Shown: positions 8,931 through 19,779, counted from the stretch's first letter. The stretch is DNA of 34,854 nucleotides from Eubacteriales Family XIII. Incertae Sedis bacterium (GCA_031257175.1 JAIRPE010000054.1:1-34854); one strand, 5' to 3'. Numbers and translations are program-made. The notes: generated by a model not told the origin, from the sequence alone.

Positions 8931-11687
8931 CTAATTCGCCCCGTGGCAGTTCTTGTACTTCTTCCCGCTGCCGCAGGGGCAGGGGTCGTTGCGCCCCACC
9001 TTCTCCCCGTCGCGGCGCACCGTCTCCTGCTTCCTGTCCCGCTCAGGCACCTTCGCCGCCGCGGGAAGCGGCTGCCCGTCCGCGTCCGTGGCCGCCGCCC
9101 CGCCGCCGGAATATTCGTCCTTGTGGCTCGCGCCTATGGCCGCCACCTGGCGCCGCTCCGTGTTGGTCTGGACGGTCACGTTATAGCAATACTTCACCGT
9201 GTCCTCCCTGATAGTCTGAACCATCAGCTCGAACATGTCAAAGCCCTCCGCGGCGTAAGCCTTCGCCGGGTCCTGCTGCCCCAGCGCCCGTAGCCCTATG
9301 CCGTGGCGCAACTGGTCCATGGCGTCGATGTGGTCCATCCACTTGCTGTCCACCACGCGGAGCAATATCATGCGCTCCAGCTCCCTCATGCGCTCCTCGC
9401 CTATCTCCTGCTCCTTGTCCTTGTAAAGGGCCTCCATCCGCTCCATGGCGTCGTCCTTCAGACGGGCCTGGGTCAACTCCCGCGTCTCGTCCTCGCCGTA
9501 GGCGGGAGGCGTAAAAAGCGGCGCGATCCTGCGCAACGCGCCCCACAGCCCCTCATAATCCCATTCCTCGGAGAACTTGGAACTCACCGTGGCGGCGTTC
9601 ACGGCCTCGTCCACCAGCTCCTCCATCATGGACATGATGTTCTCCCGCACGTCCTCGCCGTTCAGCACCTTGCGCCGCTCCCCGTATATCACCTCGCGCT
9701 GCTTGTTCATCACGTTGTCGTACTGAAGCACGTACTTACGGATGGAAAAATTCCTGCCCTCCACCCGTTTCTGCGCGTTCTCGATGGAGCGGGTCAACAT
9801 GCCCGCCTCGATGGGCTCGTCCTCCTGAACCCCCAGGCGCCCCACCAGCCCTTGCATACGGTCGCCGCCGAAGAGGCGCATAAGCTCGTCCTCCATGGAT
9901 ATGAAAAACTGGGTGGAGCCGGGGTCTCCCTGCCTGCCCGAACGCCCTCTGAGCTGGTTGTCTATCCTTCGGGACTCATGCCGTTCCGTCCCGATGATGT
10001 GCAATCCCCCCAAATCCACGACCTTCCGCTGCTCCTCGGCCCGCTCCGCCTTGTACTTGTCGAACAGCTCCTTGAACTCGGCCCTGGCCTTTATCATGTC
10101 CGCGTCCTCGAGGGGCACCGCGCTGGCGGCGTAGGAAATCGTCTCCTCGTCGTAGCCCTTCTTGCGCATGTCCTTCTTCGCCTCGAACTCAGGGTTGCCG
10201 CCCAGTATGATGTCCGTGCCGCGCCCCGCCATGTTCGTGGCTATCGTCACCGCGTTCAGCCGCCCCGCCTCGGAGACTATCTCAGCCTCCTTCTCGTGGT
10301 GCTTCGCGTTCAGGACGTTGTGCTTGACGCCGTTGCGTTTCAGCATGTCGCTTATCATCTCCGACTTCTCGATGGAAATCGTGCCCACCAGCACGGGCTG
10401 CCCCTTGGCGTTCTTCTCGGCGATATTGGCCGCGATGGCCTTGAACTTGCCGCGCTCCGTGGAATAGATGGAATCCTGCATGTCCCCCCTGACCACGGGC
10501 TTGTTGGTGGGTATTTCCACAACGTCCATATTATAGATGTCGCGGAACTCCTCCTCCTCCGTCCTGGCCGTGCCCGTCATTCCCGCCAATTTCTTGTACA
10601 TCCTGAAATAATTCTGTATGGTGATGGTGGCCAATGTCTTTGACTCCTGGCGGACGTTCAGCCCCTCCTTCGCCTCTATGGCCTGGTGCAGCCCGTCGCT
10701 GTAGCGCCTGCCGAACATCAGCCTCCCCGTGAACTCGTCCACGATGATGATCTCCCCGTCCTTGGCGATGTAGTCCACGTCCCTGTGCATGAGGTTCCGC
10801 GCCTTCAACGCCTGAAGCACGTGATGGTTCACCTCCATATTCTCGGGGTCTGAAAAATTGTCGATTTTGAAGTATTTCTCCGCCTTCTCCACGCCCGGCT
10901 CCGCCAGGGAGACGGTCTTGTCCTTCTCGTCCATGGTGAAGTCCTCGTCCAGCCGCAGGGTCTTGACGAAGCGGTCCGCGGTGAAATACAAGTCCGTGGA
11001 CTTGTCGCCCTGCCCCGATATTATGAGGGGCGTCCGCGCCTCGTCGATGAGTATGCTGTCCACCTCGTCCACGATGGCGAAATTCAGCGGCCTCTGGGTC
11101 AAGTCCTCCTTGTATATGACCATGTTGTCCCTGAGATAATCGAAACCGAACTCATTGTTGGTGCCATAGGTTATGTCCGCCCTGTAGGCCGCTTTCCGCG
11201 TCTCGTTGCTTATGCCGTGGATGACGCAGCCCACGTCAAGCCCCAGGAAGCCGTAAAGCTTCCCCATCCACTCCATGTCGCGCTTGGCCAGGTAGTCGTT
11301 CACCGTGACCACGTGAACGCCCTCGCCGGGCAAGGCGTTCAGGTATGCCGCCAATGTGGCCACCAGCGTTTTGCCCTCGCCCGTCTTCATCTCGGCTATG
11401 CGCCCCTGATGGAGCGCGATGCCGCCGATGACCTGGACTTTGAAGTGCTTCATGCTCAGGCTGCGCCAGGCCGCCTCGCGGCAGACCGCGAAGGCCTCAG
11501 GCAATATGGCGTCCAACTCCTCGCCGCCCGCCAGCCGCGACCGAAACTCGGCGGTTTTGGCCCTCAGCTCCGCGTCGGCCATGCCCTTGGCCTCGTCCTC
11601 CCGCGCCATGACCAAGTCCGCGATTTTCTCGATTTTCCTGACCTCCTTCACGTTGAGGTCCCCGAAGATTTTTTCCATCAATCCCAT
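8931..11687 (-). CDS. secA: Preprotein translocase subunit SecA
   Basis: [13 protein letters not shown] Walker [40 protein letters not shown]-terminal SEC-C motif [17 protein letters not shown]. Confidence 0.99.
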   Translation of the reverse strand: MGLMEKIFGDLNVKEVRKIEKIADLVMAREDEAKGMADAELRAKTAEFRSRLAGGEELDAILPEAFAVCREAAWRSLSMKHFKVQVIGGIALHQGRIAEMKTGEGKTLVATLAAYLNALPGEGVHVVTVNDYLAKRDMEWMGKLYGFLGLDVGCVIHGISNETRKAAYRADITYGTNNEFGFDYLRDNMVIYKEDLTQRPLNFAIVDEVDSILIDEARTPLIISGQGDKSTDLYFTADRFVKTLRLDEDFTMDEKDKTVSLAEPGVEKAEKYFKIDNFSDPENMEVNHHVLQALKARNLMHRDVDYIAKDGEIIIVDEFTGRLMFGRRYSDGLHQAIEAKEGLNVRQESKTLATITIQNYFRMYKKLAGMTGTARTEEEEFRDIYNMDVVEIPTNKPVVRGDMQDSIYSTERGKFKAIAANIAEKNAKGQPVLVGTISIEKSEMISDMLKRNGVKHNVLNAKHHEKEAEIVSEAGRLNAVTIATNMAGRGTDIILGGNPEFEAKKDMRKKGYDEETISYAASAVPLEDADMIKARAEFKELFDKYKAERAEEQRKVVDLGGLHIIGTERHESRRIDNQLRGRSGRQGDPGSTQFFISMEDELMRLFGGDRMQGLVGRLGVQEDEPIEAGMLTRSIENAQKRVEGRNFSIRKYVLQYDNVMNKQREVIYGERRKVLNGEDVRENIMSMMEELVDEAVNAATVSSKFSEEWDYEGLWGALRRIAPLFTPPAYGEDETRELTQARLKDDAMERMEALYKDKEQEIGEERMRELERMILLRVVDSKWMDHIDAMDQLRHGIGLRALGQQDPAKAYAAEGFDMFELMVQTIREDTVKYCYNVTVQTNTERRQVAAIGASHKDEYSGGGAAATDADGQPLPAAAKVPERDRKQETVRRDGEKVGRNDPCPCGSGKKYKNCHGAN

Positions 11688-11785
11688 AGCGTTCCCTTTC
11701 TATCCTCCGCCCCCGCGCTCCCCGCTCCCGAAGGAAGGCCCCGGCAGGGGCGGCATGTCGCGGCGTTCAAACCCGCCGTCCCGCC

Positions 11786-13129
11786 CTATATGCTCCCCAT
11801 GCTCTCCCCAGGCTCCACGAAGGCCGCGTAGATGGCCTTTATGGCCGTCTCAAAATCCTTGTTCTCCACGCCTATTATGATGTTCATCTCGCTGGAGCCT
11901 TGGTCGATCATGCGGATATTGACCCCCGCCCTGTAGAGCGCGCGGAACAGCAGCGCCGCCACCCCCGGCCTGGCCGCCATGCCGCTGCCCACTGTGGCGA
12001 TAAGCGCCATGTCGTCGAAAACCTCCACGCTGTCGGGCTGCGCTTTCCGCTCAATCTCGTCCAAAATATCCGACACGTGATCCTCCAGGTACTTCTTGGA
12101 AAGCACCACGGACACCGTGTCCACCCCGCTGGGTATATGCTCGATGGGAATGTTGTAATTCTCGAACACGCTGAGGATCCTCCGTATGAAGCCCACCTCC
12201 GTGCTCATGCTGTTCTTGTATATGGCAATGACGGAAAAATCCTTGTTCCCCGCTATTCCCGTGATGACCGGCGCGCCCTCCCCCCGTTCGATGGCGTCCG
12301 CCTCGATGATGGTGCCCGGGTCATCGGGCTCGTTGGTGTTGCGGATGTTGATGGGGATATTGGCCTGCCGCGCCGGGTATATGGCGTTCTCGTGCAGCAC
12401 GGAGGCGCCCATGTAGGACAGCTCCCGCAGCTCCAGGTAAGAAATGCGGCTTATGGCCTTGGGGTTCTTCACGATTCTCGGGTCCGCCATGAGGAACCCC
12501 GAGACGTCCGTCCAATTCTCGTAGACATCGGCTTTCACGGCGTTGGCCACGATGGCTCCGGTGATGTCCGACCCGCCTCTGGAGAAGGTTTTTATCTTCC
12601 CGTCGGGATAGGTCCCGTAAAATCCGGGCACCACCGCCCGCTCGTGCTTGCCTAGTTCTTCCGCCAGCGCCGCCAGCGACTCCTCGTTCAGGAATTTCCC
12701 CTTTTTATCGAAGCGCACAAGCCCCGCCGCGTCCACAAAGTCGTAGCCCAGGTAAGCCGCGATGAGCGCCGCGCTCAGGTACTCGCCCCTGCTGGCTATG
12801 TAGTCGGCGCTGGGGTTTTCCCCCAGGCGCTCCCGTATCTCCTCCAGCAAAGCCCCCATGCCAACATCCACCTTCAATGAAATCTCCATGGCGACGAACC
12901 TGTCCCATATGACCTGGAACACCTGGCCATAGGGCGCGTTATGGTCAATCTGCGCCTTGCAGAGATAAAGCAGGTCTGTGATCTTGTTGTCCCCGTCAAA
13001 ACGCTTCCCCGGCGCGGACACCACCACGTAGCGCCTCTCAGGGTCAGCCTCCACTATGTTCTTCAGTTTCTCGATCTGTATCGCGTCCGCGACGGACGAC
13101 CCGCCGAACTTCGCAACCTTAACTCCCAT
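11786..13129 (-). CDS. lysC: Aspartate kinase
   Basis: Start MGVKVAKFGGSSVADA at 13129 with GGAGGAG upstream; SRGGSDITGAIVA; C-terminal ACT-like region (SVIAIYKNSM, ALIATVGSGM). Confidence 0.9.
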   Translation of the reverse strand: MGVKVAKFGGSSVADAIQIEKLKNIVEADPERRYVVVSAPGKRFDGDNKITDLLYLCKAQIDHNAPYGQVFQVIWDRFVAMEISLKVDVGMGALLEEIRERLGENPSADYIASRGEYLSAALIAAYLGYDFVDAAGLVRFDKKGKFLNEESLAALAEELGKHERAVVPGFYGTYPDGKIKTFSRGGSDITGAIVANAVKADVYENWTDVSGFLMADPRIVKNPKAISRISYLELRELSYMGASVLHENAIYPARQANIPINIRNTNEPDDPGTIIEADAIERGEGAPVITGIAGNKDFSVIAIYKNSMSTEVGFIRRILSVFENYNIPIEHIPSGVDTVSVVLSKKYLEDHVSDILDEIERKAQPDSVEVFDDMALIATVGSGMAARPGVAALLFRALYRAGVNIRMIDQGSSEMNIIIGVENKDFETAIKAIYAAFVEPGESMGSI

Positions 13130-13175
13130 ACACGTCATCTCCTCCTTTGGAAAATGCCTACCGCTCCAATAATAC

Positions 13176-13204
13176 ATTATATAAAAAATGGGCCCTTAGG
13201 TCAA
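13176..13204 (-). promoter_or_regulatory. Sigma-A-type promoter for lysC
   Basis: Minus strand TTGACC - 17 bp - TATAAT. Confidence 0.75.
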
Positions 13205-13221
13205 ATTTTACGCAAAACAAT

Positions 13222-13250
13222 TTGACAAGCCCCAAAATCTGCGGTATACT
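13222..13250 (+). promoter_or_regulatory. Sigma-A-type promoter for the T-box/leu operon
   Basis: TTGACA (13222-13227) - 17 bp - TATACT (13245-13250). Confidence 0.85.
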
Positions 13251-13256
13251 AATTTC

Positions 13257-13670
13257 AATGCGGCGTTCCGGGGCTTGCTCCTGAGCGTTTCCCCCGGCGC
13301 CTGCGGCAAAACTGCATATAGCGACAAATGCGTTGACGGAGTTTCCTGTCGCCAAGAAGACGTCACAGAGAGCCGGCGGTTGCTGGAATGTCGGCACGTC
13401 GTGGCCATGGGTTCTCGCTCCCGAGCAGAGTCTCCGAACAGGGCCGCCCCCCAGGGGCGGCGGGCCGGGTTCTTCCGGCGCCCCATCGCGGGCGCGGCGG
13501 GGCGTCGGCCGCCCCACCTAATTAAGAGGCTACGGCAGGCTCCGTTACCAAGGCCGAGGATTTGTTGGAATCCGATGAGCGATCGGCCACGCGCCGATAA
13601 TCAGGGTGGTACCGCGGTAGTTTATATCGTCCCTGGAGCCAATGTCTGGCTTCAGGGATTTTTATTTCTG
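13257..13670 (+). promoter_or_regulatory. T-box leader, predicted tRNA-Leu responsive
   Basis: CAGAGAGCCGGCGGTTGCTGGAATGTCGGC stem I-type sequence; specifier context GGTT-CTC-GCTCCCGAG (CTC at 13414-13416, Leu); T-box AGGGTGGTACCGCGG at 13603-13617; terminator after it. Confidence 0.93.
13630..13666 (+). terminator. T-box-controlled intrinsic terminator
   Basis: TCCCTGgAGCCA-atg-TCTGGCTtCAGGGA followed by TTTTTATTT. Confidence 0.88.
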
Positions 13671-13676
13671 AGGCTA

Positions 13677-13711
13677 TCTTCCGCCCTCCGCCCAATAATC
13701 TTGGGCGGAAG
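13677..13711. repeat. Dispersed hairpin CTTCCGCCC-TCCGCCCAATAATCTT-GGGCGGAAG in the leuA 5' UTR
   Basis: Core CCGCCCAATAATCTTGGGCGG at 13688-13708 closely matches 4456-4476 and 18846-18866. Confidence 0.7.
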
Positions 13712-13790
13712 AAAAAGGATAGGTATGAGGCCCTTGTCGAGTGAGGGAAGGCCCGCGGCGCGGGCACCGCTAAGAAAGGATGGCGCCGTC

Positions 13791-15356
13791 ATGAAAAGAA
13801 TCAAGATATTTGACACGACGCTGCGGGACGGGGAGCAGTCCCCGGGCTGCAGCATGAACCTGAAAGAGAAAATTGAGATGGCCAGGCAACTGGAGCGCAT
13901 GAAGGTGGACGTGATAGAGGCGGGCTTCGCCATATCCTCCCCCGGCGACTTCGCCTCGGTCAAGGCCATAGCCGAGGCCGTGAAGGACTGCACGGTGGCC
14001 AGCCTGGCCCGCGCCGCCGTGAAGGACATAGACAGGGCGTGGGAGGCCGTTAAGGGCGCCGCGGACCCCCGCATACACCTCTTCATAGCCACGTCCCCCC
14101 TGCACATGGAGCATAAGCTCCAGATGACCCCTGACCAGGTCTACGAGACCGCCGTGGCCATGACCGCCCGCGCCGTCGGGTACTGCTCCAACGTGGAGTT
14201 CTCGGCCGAGGACGCCACCCGCAGTAATTGGAAATTTTTGGCACGTGTCATAGAGGGCGTCATCGCCGCCGGGGCGACCACCATAAACCTGCCCGACACG
14301 GTGGGCTACACCACCCCCGACGAGCATTACGAGTTCTTCATGCGTATACGGGAGCGGGCCCCTTCGCTGGAGAAAGTGACCATATCCTCCCATTGCCACG
14401 ACGACCTGGGCCTGGCGGTGGCCAATTCCCTGGCTGCCGTGAAGGCGGGGGCCACCCAGGTGGAATGCACGGTCAACGGCATTGGCGAGCGGGCGGGGAA
14501 CGCGGCCATGGAGGAAATAGTCATGGCGCTGTACACGCGGCGCGAGCTGTTCCAGGCGGAGACGGGCGTCCTGACGGGGGAGATCATGCGCTCCTCGGCC
14601 ATGCTCACCAACATCACGGGGGTGAAAGTCCAGCCCAACAAGGCGGTGGTCGGGGAGAACGCCTTCGCCCACGAGGCGGGCATCCACCAGCATGGGGTGA
14701 TGAAGCACCGCGGCACCTACGAGATCATGACGCCGGAGTCCGTCGGGCTGAACAAGAACAACCTGGTGCTGGGCAAGCACTCAGGCAAGCACGCCTTCCG
14801 CGAGCGGCTGGCCTCACTGGGCTACAGCCTCAGCGAGGAGGATTTGGGCGCGGCCTTCGAGCGGTTCAAGACCCTTGCCGACAAGAAGAAAACCGTGTAT
14901 GATAAAGACATCGAGGCGCTGGTGGCCAAGGAGAAGGTCCAGATACCCAGGACTTACGCCCTGAACAGCTTCGTCATAAACAGCGGCAACAAAATCACCT
15001 CCACGGCGGTGATAGACCTGGTGAGGGACCAGCGCTCCACGGAGAGGGTCTCCCGAGGGGAGGGGCCCATCGACGCGGCCTTCAAGGCCATAGAGAAAAT
15101 CGTGGGGCGGCAGCTGGCGCTGGAGGATTACCAGATAGGCTCGGTGACCGAGGGCGAGGACGCCCTGGGCGACGCCAAGGTGAAAATCAAAAATAGCGAC
15201 GGGGAGACGTTCTCGGGGCGCGGCCTGTCCACCGACGTGATAGAGGCCAGCATATTGGCGTACATCAACGCCGTGAACAAGATGCTCCACGTGGAGAAGG
15301 AAGGGCTGCGCGAGGGGAAAATCGACGCGAGCTGGAACAAGATACTGCACAAATAG
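13791..15356 (+). CDS. leuA: 2-isopropylmalate synthase
   Basis: MKRIKIFDTTLRDGEQSPGCSMN...; ISSHCHDDLGLAVANSLAAVKAGATQVECTVNGIGERAGNA; LeuA C-terminal regulatory domain. Confidence 0.97.
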   Translation: MKRIKIFDTTLRDGEQSPGCSMNLKEKIEMARQLERMKVDVIEAGFAISSPGDFASVKAIAEAVKDCTVASLARAAVKDIDRAWEAVKGAADPRIHLFIATSPLHMEHKLQMTPDQVYETAVAMTARAVGYCSNVEFSAEDATRSNWKFLARVIEGVIAAGATTINLPDTVGYTTPDEHYEFFMRIRERAPSLEKVTISSHCHDDLGLAVANSLAAVKAGATQVECTVNGIGERAGNAAMEEIVMALYTRRELFQAETGVLTGEIMRSSAMLTNITGVKVQPNKAVVGENAFAHEAGIHQHGVMKHRGTYEIMTPESVGLNKNNLVLGKHSGKHAFRERLASLGYSLSEEDLGAAFERFKTLADKKKTVYDKDIEALVAKEKVQIPRTYALNSFVINSGNKITSTAVIDLVRDQRSTERVSRGEGPIDAAFKAIEKIVGRQLALEDYQIGSVTEGEDALGDAKVKIKNSDGETFSGRGLSTDVIEASILAYINAVNKMLHVEKEGLREGKIDASWNKILHK

Positions 15357-15428
15357 GGGCGCGAGGGGGCGTCGGGGCTTCCGCCGCGGCGCCGCGCGCC
15401 ACATGCCTCATATAAAGAAAGGTGACGG

Positions 15429-16721
15429 GTGATGACAATGGGAATGACAATGACGCAAAAGATTCTCGCCGCCCACGCGGGCGTGGCGGAGGTGAAGGCG
15501 GGGCAATTCATCGAGGCGGCCATAGACATAGCGCTGGCCAACGACATAACGGGCCCGCCGGCCATAAAGGAGTTCCGCAGGATGGGCGCCCCCGCGGTTT
15601 TCGACAGGGACAAGGTGGCGCTGGTGCCGGACCACTTCACGCCCAACAAGGACGTCAAGTCCGCCGAGCAGTGCAAGGAGCTGCGGGAGTTCGCCAGGGC
15701 GCAGGGGATAAGCCACTATTTCGAGATAGGGGAGATGGGCATAGAACACGCGCTGTTGCCCGAGAAGGGGCTGGTCACCGCCGGGGACGCGGTTATCGGC
15801 GCGGATTCCCACACCTGCACCTACGGCGCCCTGGGGGCCTTCGCCACGGGGGTCGGCTCCACGGACCTGGCGGCGGGTATGGCGACGGGCAGGGCCTGGT
15901 TCAAGGTCCCGCCGGCCATAAAATTCCGCCTGACGGGGGCCCTCTCCAAGTGGGTCAGCGGTAAGGACGTGATATTGGCCATTATCGGCATGATTGGCGT
16001 GGACGGGGCGCTGTACAAGTCCATGGAATTTTCGGGGCCGGGGCTGGCGGGGCTGTCGATGGACGACCGTTTCGCCATGGCCAACATGGCCATCGAGGCG
16101 GGCGCGAAGAACGGCATATTCGCCGTGGACGAGCGCACGATGGCGTATATAAAGGAACATCCCTGCGAAAGCCCTTCCCTTCGGAAGGAGGCGACGGTCT
16201 ACGAGGCGGACGCCGACGCTGAGTACGAGCGGGAGATAGAAGTGCGGCTCGCGGACGTCCGGCCCACAGTCTCGTTCCCCCATCTGCCCGAGAACACCCG
16301 AAGCATCGGGGAGGTCGGGGACGTGAGGATAGACCAGGCGGTCATAGGCTCCTGCACCAACGGCAGGATCGAAGACATGCGGGCGGCGGCGGCAGTCCTG
16401 AAGGGGCGCAAGGTGGCTCCGGGAGTGCGTTGCATAGTGTTCCCCGCCACCCAGCGGGTGTACCTGGATTGCGTGAGGGAGGGGCTCGCGGAGATTTTCA
16501 TCGAGGCGGGCGCCGTGATTTCCACGCCCACCTGCGGGCCTTGTCTGGGCGGGCACATGGGCATCCTGGCCGCCGGGGAGCGGGCGGTGTCAACCACGAA
16601 CAGGAATTTCGTCGGGCGCATGGGCCACGTGGACTCGGAGGTCTACCTGGCCAGCCCCGCAGTGGCGGCGGCGTCGGCGGTGGCGGGCAGGCTCGCGGGG
16701 CCCGAGGATTTGGGGCTTTAA
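15429..16721 (+). CDS. leuC: 3-isopropylmalate dehydratase large subunit
   Basis: [54 protein letters not shown]. Confidence 0.96.
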   Translation: MMTMGMTMTQKILAAHAGVAEVKAGQFIEAAIDIALANDITGPPAIKEFRRMGAPAVFDRDKVALVPDHFTPNKDVKSAEQCKELREFARAQGISHYFEIGEMGIEHALLPEKGLVTAGDAVIGADSHTCTYGALGAFATGVGSTDLAAGMATGRAWFKVPPAIKFRLTGALSKWVSGKDVILAIIGMIGVDGALYKSMEFSGPGLAGLSMDDRFAMANMAIEAGAKNGIFAVDERTMAYIKEHPCESPSLRKEATVYEADADAEYEREIEVRLADVRPTVSFPHLPENTRSIGEVGDVRIDQAVIGSCTNGRIEDMRAAAAVLKGRKVAPGVRCIVFPATQRVYLDCVREGLAEIFIEAGAVISTPTCGPCLGGHMGILAAGERAVSTTNRNFVGRMGHVDSEVYLASPAVAAASAVAGRLAGPEDLGL

Positions 16722-16828
16722 GGGCCGGCAGGGCTGCGGGGCGGCTTCACAGGGGCCGGCTGCCGAAAGCCGGTCGGGCGCGGAGAGCGACAGGGATTTT
16801 CAGTCGGCGAACGAAGGAGGGAAGCGAT

Positions 16829-17314
16829 ATGGGAAAAGCGTATAAATACGGACAGAACGTGGACACGGACGTGATAATACCGGCGAGGCATTTGGTCACC
16901 TCAGACCCCGCCGAGCTGGCGAAGCATTGCATGGAGGACATCGACAGGGACTTCGCCTCTTCGGTGCGGCCAGGGGACGTGATAGTGGCGGGAGCCAACT
17001 TCGGATGCGGCTCTTCCAGGGAGCATGCGCCCATAGCCATAAAGGGGGCGGGGGTGGCCTGCGTGATAGCGCCCAGCTTCGCCAGGATTTTTTACCGCAA
17101 TTCCTTCAACACGGGCCTGCCCATCCTGGAATCGGCAGAGGCGGCCGAGAGAATTGAGGCAGGGGACGAGGTGGAGGTGGATTTCGCCGCCGGGGCCATC
17201 CGCAACGTGACGAAGGGGGAGACTTATCACGCCGAGCCGTTCCCGCCGTTCATCACCAGGCTGATAGAGAGCGGGGGGCTGGCGGAGTACGTCAAGGCGG
17301 GACTGGGCGCCTAG
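16829..17314 (+). CDS. leuD: 3-isopropylmalate dehydratase small subunit
   Basis: [59 protein letters not shown] at 16829 with GGAGGG RBS. Confidence 0.96.
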   Translation: MGKAYKYGQNVDTDVIIPARHLVTSDPAELAKHCMEDIDRDFASSVRPGDVIVAGANFGCGSSREHAPIAIKGAGVACVIAPSFARIFYRNSFNTGLPILESAEAAERIEAGDEVEVDFAAGAIRNVTKGETYHAEPFPPFITRLIESGGLAEYVKAGLGA

Positions 17315-17413
17315 CCGTGTCGGCGTCGGCGGGCGCGGCGGCCTTGTCGGGTCGGGCGGCCAGGATTTTCAACACTTTAATGAACAATAACGGCTTATAC
17401 AGAAAGGAATCGA

Positions 17414-18505
17414 ATGATGGAATATGATATAGCGCTGATAAAGGGCGACGGCATAGGGCCTGAGGTCATAGGCCAGGCGGTTCGCGCCTTGGACGCGGTG
17501 GGGGCGGCCTACGGCCACGCTTTCAGGTACAAGGAGCTGCTGGCGGGGGGCTGCGCCATCGACGCGCTGGGCGTCCCGTTGCCGACCGAGACGGTGGCCG
17601 CCTGCAAAGCCGCCGACGCGACGTTGCTGGGCGCGGTGGGCGGCTGGAAATGGGACGGGCTGCCTGGGGGGGCGCGGCCCGAGGCGGCGCTTTTGGGATT
17701 GCGCAAGGAGCTGGGGCTTTACGCGAACATCCGCCCCGCGCTGCTCTTCGACGCCTTGTCCGACGCCTGCCCTCTGAAGCCTGAGCTGACGGCGGGGGGG
17801 TTGGACTTCGTGGTGGTCAGGGAGCTGACGGGGGGCATCTATTTCGGCGAGAGGGGAGTGGAGGACGCGGGCGCCATGGGGAAGGCCGCCTACGACGTGG
17901 AGCGGTACTCGGAGGCGGAAGTGCGGCGCATAGGGGCGGTCGCTTTCGAGACGGCCCGAGGGAGGCGGGGCAGGCTGACCAGCGTGGACAAGGCCAACGT
18001 GCTGGAAAGCTCGCGGCTTTGGCGCAGGGTTCTAACGGAGATGGCGGCCGAATACCCTGACGTGGAGCTTGGCCACATGTACGTGGACAACGCGGCCATG
18101 CAGCTGGTCCGCGCCCCCAAACAGTTCGACGTGATAGTGACGAGCAACATGTTCGGGGACATACTCTCCGACGAGGCGAGCATGATCACCGGCTCCATAG
18201 GCATGTTGCCGTCGGCGAGCCTGGGGGAGGGGTCTTACGGCATGTACGAGCCCATCCACGGGTCGGCGCCCGACATCGCGGGCCAGGACAAGGCGAACCC
18301 CTTCGCGGCCATACTCTCGGCGGCTATGTTGCTGCGGCACACGCTTAAGCTGGAAAGGGAGGCGGCCGCCCTGGAGGACGCGGTGAGGGCGGCGCTGGCG
18401 GAGGGCTACAGGACGCCTGACATATATACGGAAGGCACGAAGCTGATAGGGACGGCGGAGGCTGGGGAGAGGGTCGCCGAGGCGGTTGCGCGGCATATTC
18501 CTTAG
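17414..18505 (+). CDS. leuB: 3-isopropylmalate dehydrogenase
   Basis: [73 protein letters not shown]. Confidence 0.97.
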   Translation: MMEYDIALIKGDGIGPEVIGQAVRALDAVGAAYGHAFRYKELLAGGCAIDALGVPLPTETVAACKAADATLLGAVGGWKWDGLPGGARPEAALLGLRKELGLYANIRPALLFDALSDACPLKPELTAGGLDFVVVRELTGGIYFGERGVEDAGAMGKAAYDVERYSEAEVRRIGAVAFETARGRRGRLTSVDKANVLESSRLWRRVLTEMAAEYPDVELGHMYVDNAAMQLVRAPKQFDVIVTSNMFGDILSDEASMITGSIGMLPSASLGEGSYGMYEPIHGSAPDIAGQDKANPFAAILSAAMLLRHTLKLEREAAALEDAVRAALAEGYRTPDIYTEGTKLIGTAEAGERVAEAVARHIP

Positions 18506-18551
18506 ATACCATTAATTTAATATACTGCGAATTTATTGAAATTGTCCAAAT

Positions 18552-18866
18552 AAAATAGTTATGGCTACTAACAGGGGAAGCGAGGGGATTTTGCGACGGA
18601 CAATATATTTGTGTTGCTAGCGTATATTCTAGAAATGCGATTAAAACAGCGTTTCGACAAATCGTTTATATTTAAAGAATCCCGCCTGTTTGACAAACGG
18701 CGGGATTTCCTCTAAGGAGTTCAGCCTGAAGGCGGGCGACGTGAAGTACTGCGCCTAGAGACCAGGAGAGGCGAATACGGGCATATCTACCAATCTGCGT
18801 TCAAAATGTTACCTTGAAGCGGATTAGTAGATACTATCTTCCGCCATCCGCCCAATAATTTTGTGC
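18552..18866 (-). repeat. Decayed copy of a dispersed hairpin-RBS-ATG element
   Basis: Minus strand: TTATTGGGCGGATGGCGGAAG-ATAGTATCTACTAATCCGCTTCAAGGTAACATTTTGAACGCAGAT-TGGTAG matches the copy at 24434-24451; distal end aaaatagttatg...gaggggattttgcgacgg matches 24234-24281. Confidence 0.55.
18678..18707 (+). terminator. Strong hairpin downstream of the leu operon
   Basis: AATCCCGCC t GTTTG a CAAAC GGCGGGATT near-perfect palindrome; no long T-run. Confidence 0.5.
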
Positions 18867-18950
18867 AGAATTCAAAAAAAGAACAAGTATAAAGACGCCT
18901 GCGGACGTTTTGGCGACGCTCCGCATGAGACATGAGGTAACGAGGAGAAG

Positions 18951-19253
18951 ATGCTCATGGCAAGCAAAATATATTTGGATTACATAAAAATAAATGCCGC
19001 CAGAAAAGCGTTGATGAAGAACCAAGCGGAGATGATGAGAGAATTCAATAAAGCTAAGAGGCTGACGGAAGAGCTCGCCTCCGAATGGAAAGGCGACAGC
19101 TCCGGCGTATTCAAAGACAGCGCGGAAGTGTTGCTGAAAAATTTTGTTTCCGTGATTTTAGAGTTCAACGAACTCATAGACAAACTGGATTTCGCGGTGG
19201 AAACGTCACGGCAGGCGGAAATTGACCTGAAAGCCCGTTTGGAGGCCATGTGA
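18951..19253 (+). CDS. WXG100 (EsxA/YukE-like) protein
   Basis: 100 aa, helical, central ELASEWKGDSSGVF (W-x-G) turn, followed by helix FVSVILEFNELIDKLDFAVETSRQAE. Confidence 0.8.
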   Translation: MLMASKIYLDYIKINAARKALMKNQAEMMREFNKAKRLTEELASEWKGDSSGVFKDSAEVLLKNFVSVILEFNELIDKLDFAVETSRQAEIDLKARLEAM

Positions 19254-19254
19254 T

Positions 19255-19599
19255 ATGGCGTGCCGCTGCGACGACATTCGCGTTTCGCGAAAAGATTTGG
19301 AGGCGTTGGATTTGGCCGGGCGCTCGCTGGACAGGCTTTATAAATATGAGACGACAAAGCTGAAAGAGCGGTTGGAACGATTGGCGCAAGAGACCGCCGA
19401 CAGCGTCAAGCCTGACAACCTCAGAGAGCTTGCCAGGCAAGAAAAGGCTTTATACAAGGAGACGGCGGCGGTTCTCAAAGTCATGCCGGATGAATGCCAC
19501 AAGGAGAAGAAACAGCTAGAAAACCGTATGCGCGACATGGAAACAGAGGACAGAAGGTGGCACGCCGAAACTTCGTCGGTCAGACGCGCCGGCGCCTAG
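19255..19599 (+). CDS. Small helical T7SS-associated protein (possible effector partner/chaperone)
   Basis: 114 aa, highly charged and coiled-coil-like; immediately follows the WXG100 gene. Confidence 0.6.
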   Translation: MACRCDDIRVSRKDLEALDLAGRSLDRLYKYETTKLKERLERLAQETADSVKPDNLRELARQEKALYKETAAVLKVMPDECHKEKKQLENRMRDMETEDRRWHAETSSVRRAGA

Positions 19600-19641
19600 C
19601 GGTCAAAACCTTGATGCGAGTCGCTTCTGAACTTGCTTAAA

Positions 19642-19689
19642 AAAATAATCATGCTACCAAGCGCGACGGCAAGCTGATTTTACCTGGCG
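19642..19689. repeat. Partial copy of the dispersed element's distal end
   Basis: aaaataatcatg-N-aagctgattttacctggcg resembles 24234-24281 and 18552-18599. Confidence 0.4.
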
Positions 19690-19779
19690 CAAGGCTGGTA
19701 TGCCCCGTGGCGGGTTGTCTTCAAAGCGTATCCGCGCGAAAACTCGATTAATAGATTATTTCCCGAGCGTCCCGTGCGT

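Noticed and set aside
9303-10643. 446-aa plus-strand ORF antisense to secA
   Set aside because: Low-complexity antisense artefact (HLLH/VLVL-rich) opposite an unambiguous SecA
13275-13790. Upstream extension of the leuA ORF (first ~172 codons)
   Set aside because: This stretch is the T-box leader, with specifier, T-box and terminator; LeuA homology begins at MKRIKIFDTTLRDGEQ
13780-13793. Micro-ORF ATGGCGCCGTCATGA overlapping the leuA start codon
   Set aside because: Only four codons (MAPS); no independent evidence of translation, likely chance
15408-16556. 382-aa minus-strand ORF opposite leuC
   Set aside because: Antisense artefact; leuC is clear on the plus strand
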